Below, one piece after another: positions 52,133-60,668 of a DNA stretch of 64,000 nucleotides. Location: positions 5,642,001 through 5,706,000 of the forward strand of contig NZ_AP022577.1 of NCBI RefSeq assembly GCF_010730955.1, written 5' to 3'. This DNA is from Mycolicibacterium aubagnense. Its GTDB lineage: Bacteria; Actinomycetota; Actinomycetes; Mycobacteriales; Mycobacteriaceae. Within the stretch, counting starts at the first letter, position 1; each line of letters starts with the position of its first letter. The notes beneath the pieces were generated by a model. That model did no database searches, was not told where the DNA came from, and saw nothing but the letters and a program-made list of their open reading frames with translations. The position numbers and the translations under genes are program-made.

Positions 52133-53386
52133 GTGCCCGAATTGCTGTTCCCCTTGGATTCGACGAAGAAGTTCACCGACCAACAGCTGGTCGGCCACAA
52201 CCGATGGCACCCAGATATCCCGCCGGCCGTCACCGTCAAGCCGGGGGACAGCTTCCGGGCGCATTGCCGGGAGTGGTTCGACGGCGCCATCCACAACGAC
52301 GATTCGGCGGAGGACATCCTCAATGCGCCGCTCAAGGGCGTGCACTGCCTGTCCGGGCCATTCGCGATCGAAGGCGCCGAGCCGGGCGACCTGCTGATCG
52401 TCGACATCCTCGATGTCGGGCCCATTCCGCAGGAGGACTCAGGGCCGCTGGCCGGGCAGGGTTGGGGGTACACCGGAATCTTCGCCAAGCAGAACGGCGG
52501 CGGGTTCCTCACCGATCAGTTCCCTGACGCCTACAAGGCCATCTGGGACTTCTCCGGGCAGCAGGCGACCTCACGGCATGTGCCCAGGGTGAAATACACG
52601 GGCATCGTGCATCCCGGTCTGATGGGCACCGCGCCGTCGGCGGCGCTGCTGGCCAAGTGGAATGCCCGAGAGGGTGCGTTGATCGCCACCGATCCCGACC
52701 GCGTGCCGCCGCTGGCGTTGCCGCCCGAGCCGCAGGACGCGATCCTCGGTTCGTTGCGCGGTGACGCCTTCGCGAAGGCGGCCGCCGAGGCCGCCCGGAC
52801 CGCGCCGCCCCGCGAGAACGGCGGCAACCAGGACATCAAGAACCTCACCAAGGGCAGTCGGGTGTTCTACCCGGTGTTCGTTCCCGGTGCGAATCTGTCG
52901 TTCGGTGATCTGCACTTCTCGCAGGGCGACGGTGAGATCACGTTCTGTGGGGCGATCGAGATGGGCGGATTCATGGATCTGCACGTGGATCTGATCAAGG
53001 GCGGCATGGACACCTACGGGGTGCATGAGAACGCGATCTTCATGCCGGGCAACACCGACCCGCAGTACTCGGAATGGCTGGCCTTTTCCGGGACCTCGGT
53101 GACCCTCGACGGCGAGCAGAAGTACCTCGACGCGGACCTGGCCTACCAGCGAGCATGTCTGCACGCCATCGACTACCTGACGAAATTCGGGTACAGCCCG
53201 GAGCAGGCATATCTGTTGCTCGGTTCCGCCCCGATCGAAGGACGGCTCTCCGGAGTGGTGGATATCCCGAATTCCTGTGCGACGGTGTACATTCCGACGG
53301 CCATCTTCGACTTCCCGGTGGCACCGTCGGCCTCCGGGCCGTACCAGATCGATCCTGGCATGGGTGCGCCACACGCCAGCTTCTGA
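52133..53386 (+). CDS. fmdA: Formamidase/acetamidase (FmdA/AmdA family)
   Basis: 417-residue cytosolic amidase that hydrolyses formamide (or short amides) to the acid and ammonia. It begins (V)PELLFPLDSTKKFTDQQLVGHNRWHPDIPP and has the family blocks HCLSGPFAIEGAEPGDLLIVDIL, GGNQDIKNLTKGSRVFYPVFVPGANLSFGDLHFSQGDGE and the C-terminal YLLLGSAPIEGRLSGVVDIPNSCATVYIP. The GTG at 52133 is set by GGAGG 5 nt upstream. It is divergent from the FmdB gene and next to a MarR gene and an AmiC-like sensor, an inducible-amidase arrangement. Confidence 0.92.
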   Translation: MPELLFPLDSTKKFTDQQLVGHNRWHPDIPPAVTVKPGDSFRAHCREWFDGAIHNDDSAEDILNAPLKGVHCLSGPFAIEGAEPGDLLIVDILDVGPIPQEDSGPLAGQGWGYTGIFAKQNGGGFLTDQFPDAYKAIWDFSGQQATSRHVPRVKYTGIVHPGLMGTAPSAALLAKWNAREGALIATDPDRVPPLALPPEPQDAILGSLRGDAFAKAAAEAARTAPPRENGGNQDIKNLTKGSRVFYPVFVPGANLSFGDLHFSQGDGEITFCGAIEMGGFMDLHVDLIKGGMDTYGVHENAIFMPGNTDPQYSEWLAFSGTSVTLDGEQKYLDADLAYQRACLHAIDYLTKFGYSPEQAYLLLGSAPIEGRLSGVVDIPNSCATVYIPTAIFDFPVAPSASGPYQIDPGMGAPHASF

Positions 53387-53397
53387 TGCCGCAATAG

Positions 53398-53434
53398 ACA
53401 GCCAGTCCCTCGATTTCGTCGGGGGACTGGCTGT
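53398..53434. terminator. Hairpin between convergent fmdA and MarR genes
   Basis: A perfect 12-bp stem (ACAGCCAGTCCC with GGGACTGGCTGT, 53398-53409 and 53423-53434) with a 13-nt loop, starting 12 nt after the fmdA stop. It lacks a T-tract. Confidence 0.7.
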
Positions 53435-53463
53435 TCGGCGGGTGCTGCGGTCAGCCGCGGCGG

Positions 53464-53922
53464 TCAGCCGAGAAAGTCGGCCGGGGAGCCTGGACGCTGT
53501 AGCGTGCTCAGTAATTCGGTCAGCGCTTCTGGCTGCAGGGACGTCGACGAGCACAGCGCGGCCAGCGGTTCGGACTTGCCCAGGCGCTCTCGAATCTGGC
53601 GGTAGAGTGCACCGCCGCGTCGGGTCTGGTAGACCAGCACCCGTCGGCGATCGACCACATCGGCCTTGCGCAGCACCAGATTGTCGTCGACCATTCCATC
53701 GATGAGTCGGGTCAGGCTCGGACCGGGCAGCAGGGTCACCTCGGCCAGCGCCGTCATCGGCTTTCCGACGCCGCCTTCGAGCGTGGCGAGCACGTGCCAC
53801 TGTCGCACCGTCAAACCGGCCAGATGGTCGGTCACGACGCGGTCGAGTTCGAAGGCGACCGACTTCACCAATCGAGCGAGTTCCTCGATCGTGTCGGCAC
53901 GGGCGCCGGGCTTCATGTCCAT
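53464..53922 (-). CDS. MarR family transcriptional regulator
   Basis: 152-residue winged-helix regulator: LTVRQWHVLATLEGGVGKPMTALAEVTLLPGPSLTRLIDGMVDDNLVLRKADVVDRRRVLVYQTRRGG contains the recognition helix and the Asp/Arg-rich wing of MarR proteins (about residues 37-105). It sits between the formamidase and the AmiC-like gene, divergent from the latter, and is a good candidate regulator of the amide module. I saw no clear palindrome in the 158-bp divergent gap. Confidence 0.85.
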   Translation of the reverse strand: MDMKPGARADTIEELARLVKSVAFELDRVVTDHLAGLTVRQWHVLATLEGGVGKPMTALAEVTLLPGPSLTRLIDGMVDDNLVLRKADVVDRRRVLVYQTRRGGALYRQIRERLGKSEPLAALCSSTSLQPEALTELLSTLQRPGSPADFLG

Positions 53923-54080
53923 GGTGCCGCCAAGCCTACCGTGGTGAGAGCTTTCGGCTTGCCGTGAAACAGTGGTGATCGGCAGGTATGTTCAGAATGA
54001 ATTCTGGTCACCCGGGTGATGGACGTCGTGGTCGTCGCGATTGGCGTGGCGGAGCCGGCCCGGTGTCCCAAGGCGAGGTG

Positions 54081-55175
54081 ATGGTGGATCCGAATCCTGC
54101 GACGGTCCCCGTGCGCGCCGACCGGGATGTGGTCGATATCGCCCTCGTGGTGCCGTTGAGCGGTCCGGCCGGGATGTTCGGGCCTTCGTGCGAGGCAAGC
54201 GCCGAGCTGGCTGCCGAGGACATCAACGCGGCCGGTGGCATCCTGGACCGCCCGGTTCGGATTCATCCGGTCGACGCCGGGGCGCCGTTGAGCGATCTGG
54301 CGGACCAACTGGGCCGCCTGGTGACCGAGCAGCGGATCGACGCGGTCGTGGGGTGGCACCTGTCGAATGCGCGGCGCGTCATCACCCCGCAGACGGCCGG
54401 ACGCGTGCCCTACGTGTACACCACGTTCTATGAGGGCGGAGAGAGCACCGACGGTGTGTACATGGTGGGGGAAACGCCTGAGCAGCAACTGTTTCCGGCG
54501 TTGTCGTGGTTGCGTGAGAACCTCGGGCTGAAGCGCTGGTGCATCGTCGGCAACGACTACATCTGGCCGCGGCAGACCGCCCGGGTGACCAAGGAATACA
54601 TGTGGCGGTCCGGCATCGACTTCGTCGGTGAGGCTTTCGTCCCATTGGGCGGACGCGATTTCGGGCCCATGCTCGATGTCATCGGCAGCTCGCGGGTCGA
54701 CGGGGTGCTGGTGTTGATGGTGGGTGCGGACAACGCGGCGTTCAACCGGGCGTTCGCCCGGGCCGGTCTGGACCAGGGTGTCGTGCGACTGTCGTTGATG
54801 ATCGGTGAGGATGTGTTGTGTGCCAGCGGAAGTGGGGCGACCACCGGCTTGTACACCGCGTGCGGCTATTTCGAGAGCCTGCCCACCGAGGTGAACATGG
54901 GATTCGGCTCGCACTACGTGCAACGGTTCGGCGGTGCGGCCCCTGCGCTCAACAACATCGGTGAATCCTGTTACGAGGGACTGTTGTTGTTGACGGCATT
55001 GGCGCAGACGGCCGGCAGTCTGGAGGTCGCCGCGATCGACCGGGCGCGCTCCAACGTCGCCTACCAGGGGCCGCGCGGCGAGGTCGTCATGCATGGTGCT
55101 CATACGCGTCAACCCGTGTACCTCGCCAGCGCCGATCAACTTGAATTCGATGTCATCGTCGAGCTGACGTCATGA
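54081..55175 (+). CDS. Cytosolic AmiC-like amide sensor (type I periplasmic-binding fold without signal peptide)
   Basis: 364-residue protein of the leucine/amide-binding (Peripla_BP_6) family: VDIALVVPLSGPAGMFGPSCEASAELAAEDINAAGGILDRPVRIHPVDAG, ending in an FmdD/AmiC-like C-terminus. No start in reach (54081 ATG, 54063 GTG, 53997 or 53988 ATG) gives a signal peptide or lipobox, so it should stay in the cytoplasm, as the amidase regulator AmiC does in Pseudomonas. AAGGCGAGG precedes 54081. No ABC transporter genes follow, which also argues against a transport role. Confidence 0.78.
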   Translation: MVDPNPATVPVRADRDVVDIALVVPLSGPAGMFGPSCEASAELAAEDINAAGGILDRPVRIHPVDAGAPLSDLADQLGRLVTEQRIDAVVGWHLSNARRVITPQTAGRVPYVYTTFYEGGESTDGVYMVGETPEQQLFPALSWLRENLGLKRWCIVGNDYIWPRQTARVTKEYMWRSGIDFVGEAFVPLGGRDFGPMLDVIGSSRVDGVLVLMVGADNAAFNRAFARAGLDQGVVRLSLMIGEDVLCASGSGATTGLYTACGYFESLPTEVNMGFGSHYVQRFGGAAPALNNIGESCYEGLLLLTALAQTAGSLEVAAIDRARSNVAYQGPRGEVVMHGAHTRQPVYLASADQLEFDVIVELTS

Positions 55176-55181
55176 CCGACT

Positions 55182-55219
55182 GCCATGGCCCCGTCCGGCG
55201 GTACGGGCGGGGCCATGGC
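55182..55219. terminator. Bidirectional hairpin between AmiC-like and NCS1 genes
   Basis: A perfect 12-bp stem (GCCATGGCCCCG with CGGGGCCATGGC, 55182-55193 and 55208-55219), extended by an inner CCG/CGG pair, begins 6 nt after one stop and ends 6 nt before the other. Confidence 0.8.
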
Positions 55220-55225
55220 GGTTCG

Positions 55226-56959
55226 TCAGCTCGATTGCGGTGCCGTCGCTGTCTTCAGTTGGTCCGCGCTCGCCGAGTCGGTGTATCCGTCTTTCTTGCA
55301 CATGTCATGGCAGTCCTTTGTCAGCGTGCAGGTCAGTGAGGAGACGGTGCCGTGATGAAAAGGGCAGTCGTGCACCATATCCGGTAGCTCGTACCGCTTC
55401 TGGTCGACGACGTCCAGCAGTGTCTGTCCGGCCCACAGCGGCTCCTTCTCGATCTCCTCGCGAAGCGGATTAGGCCGCGCCAGGTAGTACTTGCCCTTGG
55501 TCGCGATGCAGATCACCGGCGACAGCACGAACGCCAATGTCAGCGCGAGGTAGGGCGACCAGGCCGCCAGGAAGTCACCGAAGGCGTGGTAGAAGGCCAA
55601 GATCGAGAACACCGAACCCACCAGCATGGAGACGAAGCCCACCGGATTGATGCTGTAGAGATAGGCGCGCTTGAACTCGACGTACGACGGGCTGAGTTTG
55701 AGCAGCGGCTTGTTGATCACCAGGTCGGCGACGATGGCACCGACCCAGGCGATCGCGACATTGGAGTAGAAACCCAGGATGGTGTTGAGCACGGCGAACA
55801 TGTTGCTGAGCATCAGTGCCAACGCGATGGCGATGTGCAGGCCGAGGTACACCACCCTGCCGGGGTGCACGTGCAGGATGCGGCTGAAGAAGTTCGACCA
55901 GGACAACGAGCCCGAGTACGCGTTGGTGACGTTGATCTTCACCTGCGACAGCAGCACCATCAGAGTGGCGAGGGCAAGCGCGGCGACGTCGTTGTGGATG
56001 ACCGAGCCGAAGCCGCCGAGGAACTGCTCGATGGGTTCGGTAGCGGCTGTGAAACCGACCTTCCCCGCGACGTAGAAGGCCAGGAAGGCGCCGCAAATCT
56101 GTTTGGCCGCACCGAGGATGACCCATCCCGGTCCGGCGGCGAGTACCGCACCCCACCACCGCAATGGCGGTGTTTCCGACTTCTCTGGCATGAAGCGCAG
56201 ATAGTCGACCTGTTCACCAATCTGGGCGATGAGGGACAGCGCGACGCCGGCCCCGGCGCCCACTCCGATAGCGGTAACCCGTTCGCTCCCGCCGTCACCC
56301 GCCCAGCTCAGAAATCCGTGGAAGCCTGCGGGATCCGCGGTCGCGATGAAGGCGATCGGGGCCACGAACAGGATCAGCCACAACGGCTGCGTCCAGACCT
56401 GGAACTTGGCCAGGGCGGTCATGCCGTAGAGCACCAGCGGGATGATGATCAGTGAGCCGATGATGTAGCCGAGCGCCAACGGGATGCCGAACGCCAACTT
56501 CATCGCCTGCGCCATGATCGAGCCTTCGAGCGCGAAGAAGATGAAGCAGAAGCTGGCGTAGATCAGGCTGGTCAGAGTCGATCCGAAGTATCCGAAACCC
56601 GCTCCGCGCGTGAGCAGATCCATGTCGATGTTGTATTTGGCGGCGTAATAGGCGATCGGGATGCCGGTGAGAAAGATGGTGACGGCGGCGACCAGGATTG
56701 CCACGACTGCGCTGGCCGCGCCGTGGGTGACGGCGATGGAGGCGCCGATGGAGTAGTCGGCGAGGTAGGCGATGCCGCCCAACGCCGCCACGGCGCACGC
56801 CATGGGTGACCATTTGCGAAAAGACTTGGGCGCGTACCGAAGTGAGAAGTCCTCGATGGTGTCCTGGCCGGCCCAGGCGACGAAGCGGGACCACGGGCCG
56901 GCGTGTGCCCCGGCCATCGGGTTGCCCTGAACTTCGTCTAGGGATTGCTCGGTTGTCAT
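55226..56959 (-). CDS. NCS1 family permease with Cys/His-rich C-terminal tail
   Basis: 577-residue nucleobase:cation symporter-1 family transporter with about 12 transmembrane helices (FRKWSPMACAVAALGGIAYLADYSIG, TRGAGFGYFGSTLTSLIYAS, NVTNAYSGSLSWSNFFSRI). NCS1 members import cytosine, purines, hydantoins, thiamine or allantoin. It is about 80 residues longer than usual: after the last helix come LWAGQTLLDVVDQKRYELPDM and a tail with four Cys and three His (CPFHHG, TCTLTKDCHDMCKK) that could bind metal. It is convergent with the sensor and divergent from the amidase. Confidence 0.85.
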   Translation of the reverse strand: MTTEQSLDEVQGNPMAGAHAGPWSRFVAWAGQDTIEDFSLRYAPKSFRKWSPMACAVAALGGIAYLADYSIGASIAVTHGAASAVVAILVAAVTIFLTGIPIAYYAAKYNIDMDLLTRGAGFGYFGSTLTSLIYASFCFIFFALEGSIMAQAMKLAFGIPLALGYIIGSLIIIPLVLYGMTALAKFQVWTQPLWLILFVAPIAFIATADPAGFHGFLSWAGDGGSERVTAIGVGAGAGVALSLIAQIGEQVDYLRFMPEKSETPPLRWWGAVLAAGPGWVILGAAKQICGAFLAFYVAGKVGFTAATEPIEQFLGGFGSVIHNDVAALALATLMVLLSQVKINVTNAYSGSLSWSNFFSRILHVHPGRVVYLGLHIAIALALMLSNMFAVLNTILGFYSNVAIAWVGAIVADLVINKPLLKLSPSYVEFKRAYLYSINPVGFVSMLVGSVFSILAFYHAFGDFLAAWSPYLALTLAFVLSPVICIATKGKYYLARPNPLREEIEKEPLWAGQTLLDVVDQKRYELPDMVHDCPFHHGTVSSLTCTLTKDCHDMCKKDGYTDSASADQLKTATAPQSS

Positions 56960-57262
56960 GAAGCAGTTCCTGTCGAATCCGTCGTAATCGCCAGTGATGC
57001 AACGCATCAGGCAAGCAGGTCAGATTCGGGCGCCGATGACCGGACCGGTCCGCGACCTGCAACAGCCGGGTCGGACGAAAGCTAACATCAGTTACTTCCA
57101 TATGGCACTAGTCCAAATGGAACGTTACGCGCGGGAAACTATGTGTTTACACGGCGCGGGGCAATGGCGGGTAAGTCGGTGTCCGGACTCACAACGTGAA
57201 ATCTCGGAGTAAGCCGCGGGAGGACCCTGGGCAACCGTGGTACCGCTTGGTACCGTGGCGCC
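56960..57262. promoter_or_regulatory. Divergent region NCS1/amidase with 27-bp palindrome
   Basis: No gene is seen in these 303 bp. TTCCATATGG (57097-57106), 7 bp, then CCAAATGGAA (57114-57123) form a dyad with one mismatch, the size of a typical regulator site. Near the amidase, GGTACC occurs twice (57239-57244 and 57249-57254), and TACCGT (57251-57256) ends 6 nt before the amidase ATG as a leaderless -10. Confidence 0.6.
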
Positions 57263-58669
57263 ATGACGCGCATCAGCACATTCGGTGACGACGCCCTCGG
57301 TGATCTCGACGCGGTCGGTGTGGCCGACGCGATCCGCAGTGGTGCGGTGTCAGCAGCCGAGGCGGTGCGGGCGGCGATCGCCCGGACCGAGAAGGCGCAG
57401 CCCGAGCTGGGCGGCATGGCCTATGCAGCCTTCGAGCAGGCAGTCGAAAAGGCCAGCGCACCAAGGCCGTTCGGAGGATTCTTCGACGGCGTGCCGACAT
57501 TCATCAAGGACAACGTCGCGGTCCGGGGCTGGCCGACCATGCAGGGCGCCGACGCCTGGGCGCCCCGGCCGATGCCGGCCGACGGGGAGTGGGCACGCCT
57601 GTACCTGTCAACGGGGCTGGTGGCGCTCGGCAAGACGCAGATGTCCGAGTTCGGATTCAGCGCGTCGGCTGAACACCCCCGCCTCGGCCCGGTACGGAAC
57701 CCGTGGGATACCACGGTGACCGCGGGTGCGTCATCGTCCGGGTCGGGCGCGTTCGTCGCGGCCGGCGTGGTGCCCATCGCGCACGCCAACGACGGCGGCG
57801 GGTCCATCCGAATCCCGGCATCCTGCAACGGATTGGTCGGCCTCAAGCCCACGCGCGGGCGGCTGCCGCTGGACCGGGAAACCCGAATGCCGCTGCAGAT
57901 CGTCGCCAACGGCGTTCTCACCCGCAGCGTCCGGGACACCGCGGCGTTCTACCGGGAGGCCGAGCGTGTCTTCCGCAATCCGAAACTGCCGGCGATCGGC
58001 GACATCACCGCGCCGGGGCGGACCCGGCTGCGCATCGCGGTGTGCACCAGCTCGATCGGCCGTGACGCCAGCCCCGAGATTCGAGAGCTGACCATGAAGA
58101 CGGCCGCCCGGCTGGAAGAGCTCGGCCACCGCGTCACCGAGATCGGCAACCCGGCACCGGAACGGTTCCGGGACGACTTCGTGCTCTACTGGGCCTTCCT
58201 GGCGTTTGCCTTGGTCCGGGGCGGGAAACACACGTTCGGCCCGAGCTTCGACCGCACCCGGTTGGACAACCTGACCCTGGGTCTGGAGCGCATGGCCGCC
58301 CGCAACCTGCATCGGGTGCCGGGCGCCATCGCCCGCCTGGCCGCGTCGCGCCGTATCCCGGCGCGCTTGGCCCGGGACTACGACGTGGTGCTCACTCCCA
58401 CTCTCAGTGAAGTCACGCCACCCATCGGCCATCTGGACCCGACTGGCGACTACGACCAGGTGATGTCGCGGCTGATCGACTGGGTCGGCTTCACGCCGCT
58501 GCAGAACGCCAGTGGGGCACCGGCTGTTTCGCTGCCGCTGGCCCAGTCCGCCGCGGGACTGCCGGTCGGCATGATGTTCGGGGCTGCGGCAGGCCAGGAG
58601 GCCACGCTGCTCGCACTGGCCTTCGAGCTGGAGCAGGCGATCGGCTGGCCGTCGCTCGCGGCACGTTGA
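57263..58669 (+). CDS. amiC: Amidase signature family enzyme (AmiC/Rv2888c-like)
   Basis: 468-residue Ser-Ser-Lys amidase. The catalytic Lys is in PTFIKDNVAV, the bridging Ser in TAGASSSGSGAFVAAG and the nucleophile in NDGGGSIRIPAS. It hydrolyses amides or nitrile-derived amides to acid and ammonia. It occupies the position of amiC downstream of tsf in M. tuberculosis. Although outside the formamidase block, it shares the theme of releasing ammonia from amides. The start is supported by a leaderless -10 element. Confidence 0.88.
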   Translation: MTRISTFGDDALGDLDAVGVADAIRSGAVSAAEAVRAAIARTEKAQPELGGMAYAAFEQAVEKASAPRPFGGFFDGVPTFIKDNVAVRGWPTMQGADAWAPRPMPADGEWARLYLSTGLVALGKTQMSEFGFSASAEHPRLGPVRNPWDTTVTAGASSSGSGAFVAAGVVPIAHANDGGGSIRIPASCNGLVGLKPTRGRLPLDRETRMPLQIVANGVLTRSVRDTAAFYREAERVFRNPKLPAIGDITAPGRTRLRIAVCTSSIGRDASPEIRELTMKTAARLEELGHRVTEIGNPAPERFRDDFVLYWAFLAFALVRGGKHTFGPSFDRTRLDNLTLGLERMAARNLHRVPGAIARLAASRRIPARLARDYDVVLTPTLSEVTPPIGHLDPTGDYDQVMSRLIDWVGFTPLQNASGAPAVSLPLAQSAAGLPVGMMFGAAAGQEATLLALAFELEQAIGWPSLAAR

Positions 58670-58791
58670 CGCGGCGCTGAGGGCGCCGGCCACCGCGCTG
58701 ATCTTTGCGGCACGGACGCAGAGTCAACTGCAGCTTTGCGAGGCAGCCACGCTTATGCTGTCCCACAGGTTGCGTCCAATTGGGGGTGTGC

Positions 58792-59487
58792 ATGACTGTC
58801 GGGCCCGAGAACGGGGCGCAGGGACAGCCGTGGCGAGCGTCGGCTGACGGTGCGGGGCCTGACCAGGCCCCGGGGTCCGAGCCGAGCTTCACGCCGGAAC
58901 CCCAGCTGAATCCCGATCTGGAATTTCAGCCGAGTCCGGGGCCGGAGGCCCCCCACGGCTCCGTTCGCTGGCAGGACCCGGCCACGGCCCAGCCACGCCA
59001 GCCGAGCGTCGCCGAGGCGCGGGCCAGAGACAAAGCGCAGCGGGCGCGTGAGGCTGCGGAGAAGATCGAGGCGCTGAAGCAGGAGAAGGCCCGCAAGCGC
59101 GCGGCCACCGGCAAGAAGGTACTGATCGGTTCGGCGGTCGGCGTCGGTGTGGTGGCGGTCGTCGCGGCCGGCTATGCGATCTTCCACGACGATGACCAGA
59201 TGAGTGCCAGCTGCGTCAAGGACGGCACCAACGAGGTAGTCCCGGACAGCTATTGCGACAGCGGGCGCAGTTCGGGCGGCAGCACGTTCTTCTATGCCGG
59301 CTCGTCCTACCGGTACTACTACGGCGGCTCCAACAGCGGTATCGGCACCATCGCGCACGGTGGCACCCTGACCCTGCCGAAAGGCACTACGGCCACAACG
59401 AAATCCGGCACGTCCATTTCGAAAGGCGGCTCGTCGATATCGCGCGGCGGCTTCGGCTCGTCGAGTCATGGAAGCTCGGGTAGCTGA
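58792..59487 (+). CDS. YgiB-like (DUF1190-related) single-pass membrane protein
   Basis: 231-residue protein: an acidic Pro-rich N-terminus (residues 1-75), a charged coiled-coil-like helix (about 75-105: AEARARDKAQRAREAAEKIEALKQ), one transmembrane helix (about 110-130) and an extracytoplasmic Ser/Gly/Tyr-rich domain with two Cys (SASCVKDG, DSYCDSG). The C-terminus LTLPKGTTATTK...SISRGGFGSSS resembles the end of E. coli YgiB (RGGFG). Its identification rests on this tail and on its being followed, with one base of overlap, by a YgiC-type gene, exactly as ygiB-ygiC. The N-terminal region is actinobacterial. Confidence 0.7.
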   Translation: MTVGPENGAQGQPWRASADGAGPDQAPGSEPSFTPEPQLNPDLEFQPSPGPEAPHGSVRWQDPATAQPRQPSVAEARARDKAQRAREAAEKIEALKQEKARKRAATGKKVLIGSAVGVGVVAVVAAGYAIFHDDDQMSASCVKDGTNEVVPDSYCDSGRSSGGSTFFYAGSSYRYYYGGSNSGIGTIAHGGTLTLPKGTTATTKSGTSISKGGSSISRGGFGSSSHGSSGS

Positions 59488-60650
59488 TGCGGCGCGAACG
59501 CAGCACCCCGCGGCCGGGGTGGCAGCAGATCATCGCCAAACAGGGCATGTGTTTCGACACGCCCGCCACCGACGCGCGCGGCAATGCCCGCCCGTATTGG
59601 GATGAGTCGGTGCACTACGTGTTCGACATGGACGAAGTGCTCTCGATCGAGGCGTCGGTCGAGGTGCTGCACTCGATGTGTCTGGACGCGGTCGAGCAGG
59701 TGGTGCTGACCGAGCGCTACCGCGACTTCGGACTGCCGGAGTGGAGCTGGCCGCATATCGAAAAGTCTTGGCGGCGAAGCGATCCGCACCTGTACGGCCG
59801 CTTCGACCTGCGCTACGACGGCCGTCGGCCCCCGGTGCTGCTGGAGTACAACGCCGACACCCCGACGTCGCTGTTGGAGGCGTCGATCCTGCAGTGGTAC
59901 TGGAAGACCGACGTCTTTCCGAACGACGACCAGTGGAACTCGCTGCACGAGAAGCTGGTGGAGCGGTGGAAGGAAATCCGGGATCGGTTGCCCGGCAACG
60001 AAACCCACTTCACCTGGTCGTCCGCCGACTCCAGCGGTGAGGACAACGTGACGCTGGCCTATCTGCAGGAGTGCGCCGCCGAGGCCGGGCTGCACACCGT
60101 CGGCCTGGCCATCGAGGAGCTGGGCTGGGACCGGGACCTGCTGCGGTTCGTCGACCTGGAAGAGGCACCCATCTCGACGCTGTTCAAGCTCTACCCGTGG
60201 GAATGGGTGCTCGACGACGAATTCGGCCGCTACGCAGTCGAATCCCTGCCAGAAACCATGTGGGTCGAGCCGCTGTGGAAGTCGCTGCTGAGCAACAAGG
60301 CGATCCTGGCGGTGCTGTGGGAGATGTACCCGGGACACCCGAACCTGTTGCCGGCCTATGTCGATGACCCGCACGAGTTGACCGAATACGTGCGAAAGCC
60401 CAAGTTGGGGCGCGAGGGGGCGAACGTCACGATCGTCGGCGCCGGGTTCGAGACGCAGACCGGCGGCGTCTACGGCGAGGAGGGGTACGTCTACCAATTG
60501 CTCGACCCGCTACCGCAATTCGACGATATGCGTCCCGCTCTCGGTGCGTGGATCGTCGGCGACGAATCAGCCGGACTCGGTATCCGGGAGACCTCGGGTC
60601 TGGTTACCGACAACGGCGCAGCCTTTGTGCCCCACCGCATCCCGCAGTGA
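59487..60650 (+). CDS. YgiC/YjfC-type ATP-grasp ligase (glutathionylspermidine synthase C-terminal-like)
   Basis: 387-residue ATP-grasp enzyme closely resembling E. coli YgiC along its length: DLRYDG...LLEYNADTPTSLLEA, LFKLYPWEWVLDDEF, WVEPLWKSLLSNKAILAVLWEMYPGHPNLLPAY, KPKLGREGANV (ATP-grasp Lys and Arg/Glu loop) and LGAWIVGDESAGLGIRE. It corresponds to the synthetase half of glutathionylspermidine synthase without the amidase half. It probably forms an amide bond between a peptide or acid and an amine, but the substrates are unknown, and mycobacteria lack glutathione. Coupled to the YgiB-like gene upstream and 18 bp from the DUF350 gene. Confidence 0.9.
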   Translation: MRRERSTPRPGWQQIIAKQGMCFDTPATDARGNARPYWDESVHYVFDMDEVLSIEASVEVLHSMCLDAVEQVVLTERYRDFGLPEWSWPHIEKSWRRSDPHLYGRFDLRYDGRRPPVLLEYNADTPTSLLEASILQWYWKTDVFPNDDQWNSLHEKLVERWKEIRDRLPGNETHFTWSSADSSGEDNVTLAYLQECAAEAGLHTVGLAIEELGWDRDLLRFVDLEEAPISTLFKLYPWEWVLDDEFGRYAVESLPETMWVEPLWKSLLSNKAILAVLWEMYPGHPNLLPAYVDDPHELTEYVRKPKLGREGANVTIVGAGFETQTGGVYGEEGYVYQLLDPLPQFDDMRPALGAWIVGDESAGLGIRETSGLVTDNGAAFVPHRIPQ

Positions 60651-60668
60651 CCGGAAGGAACGAACTTC

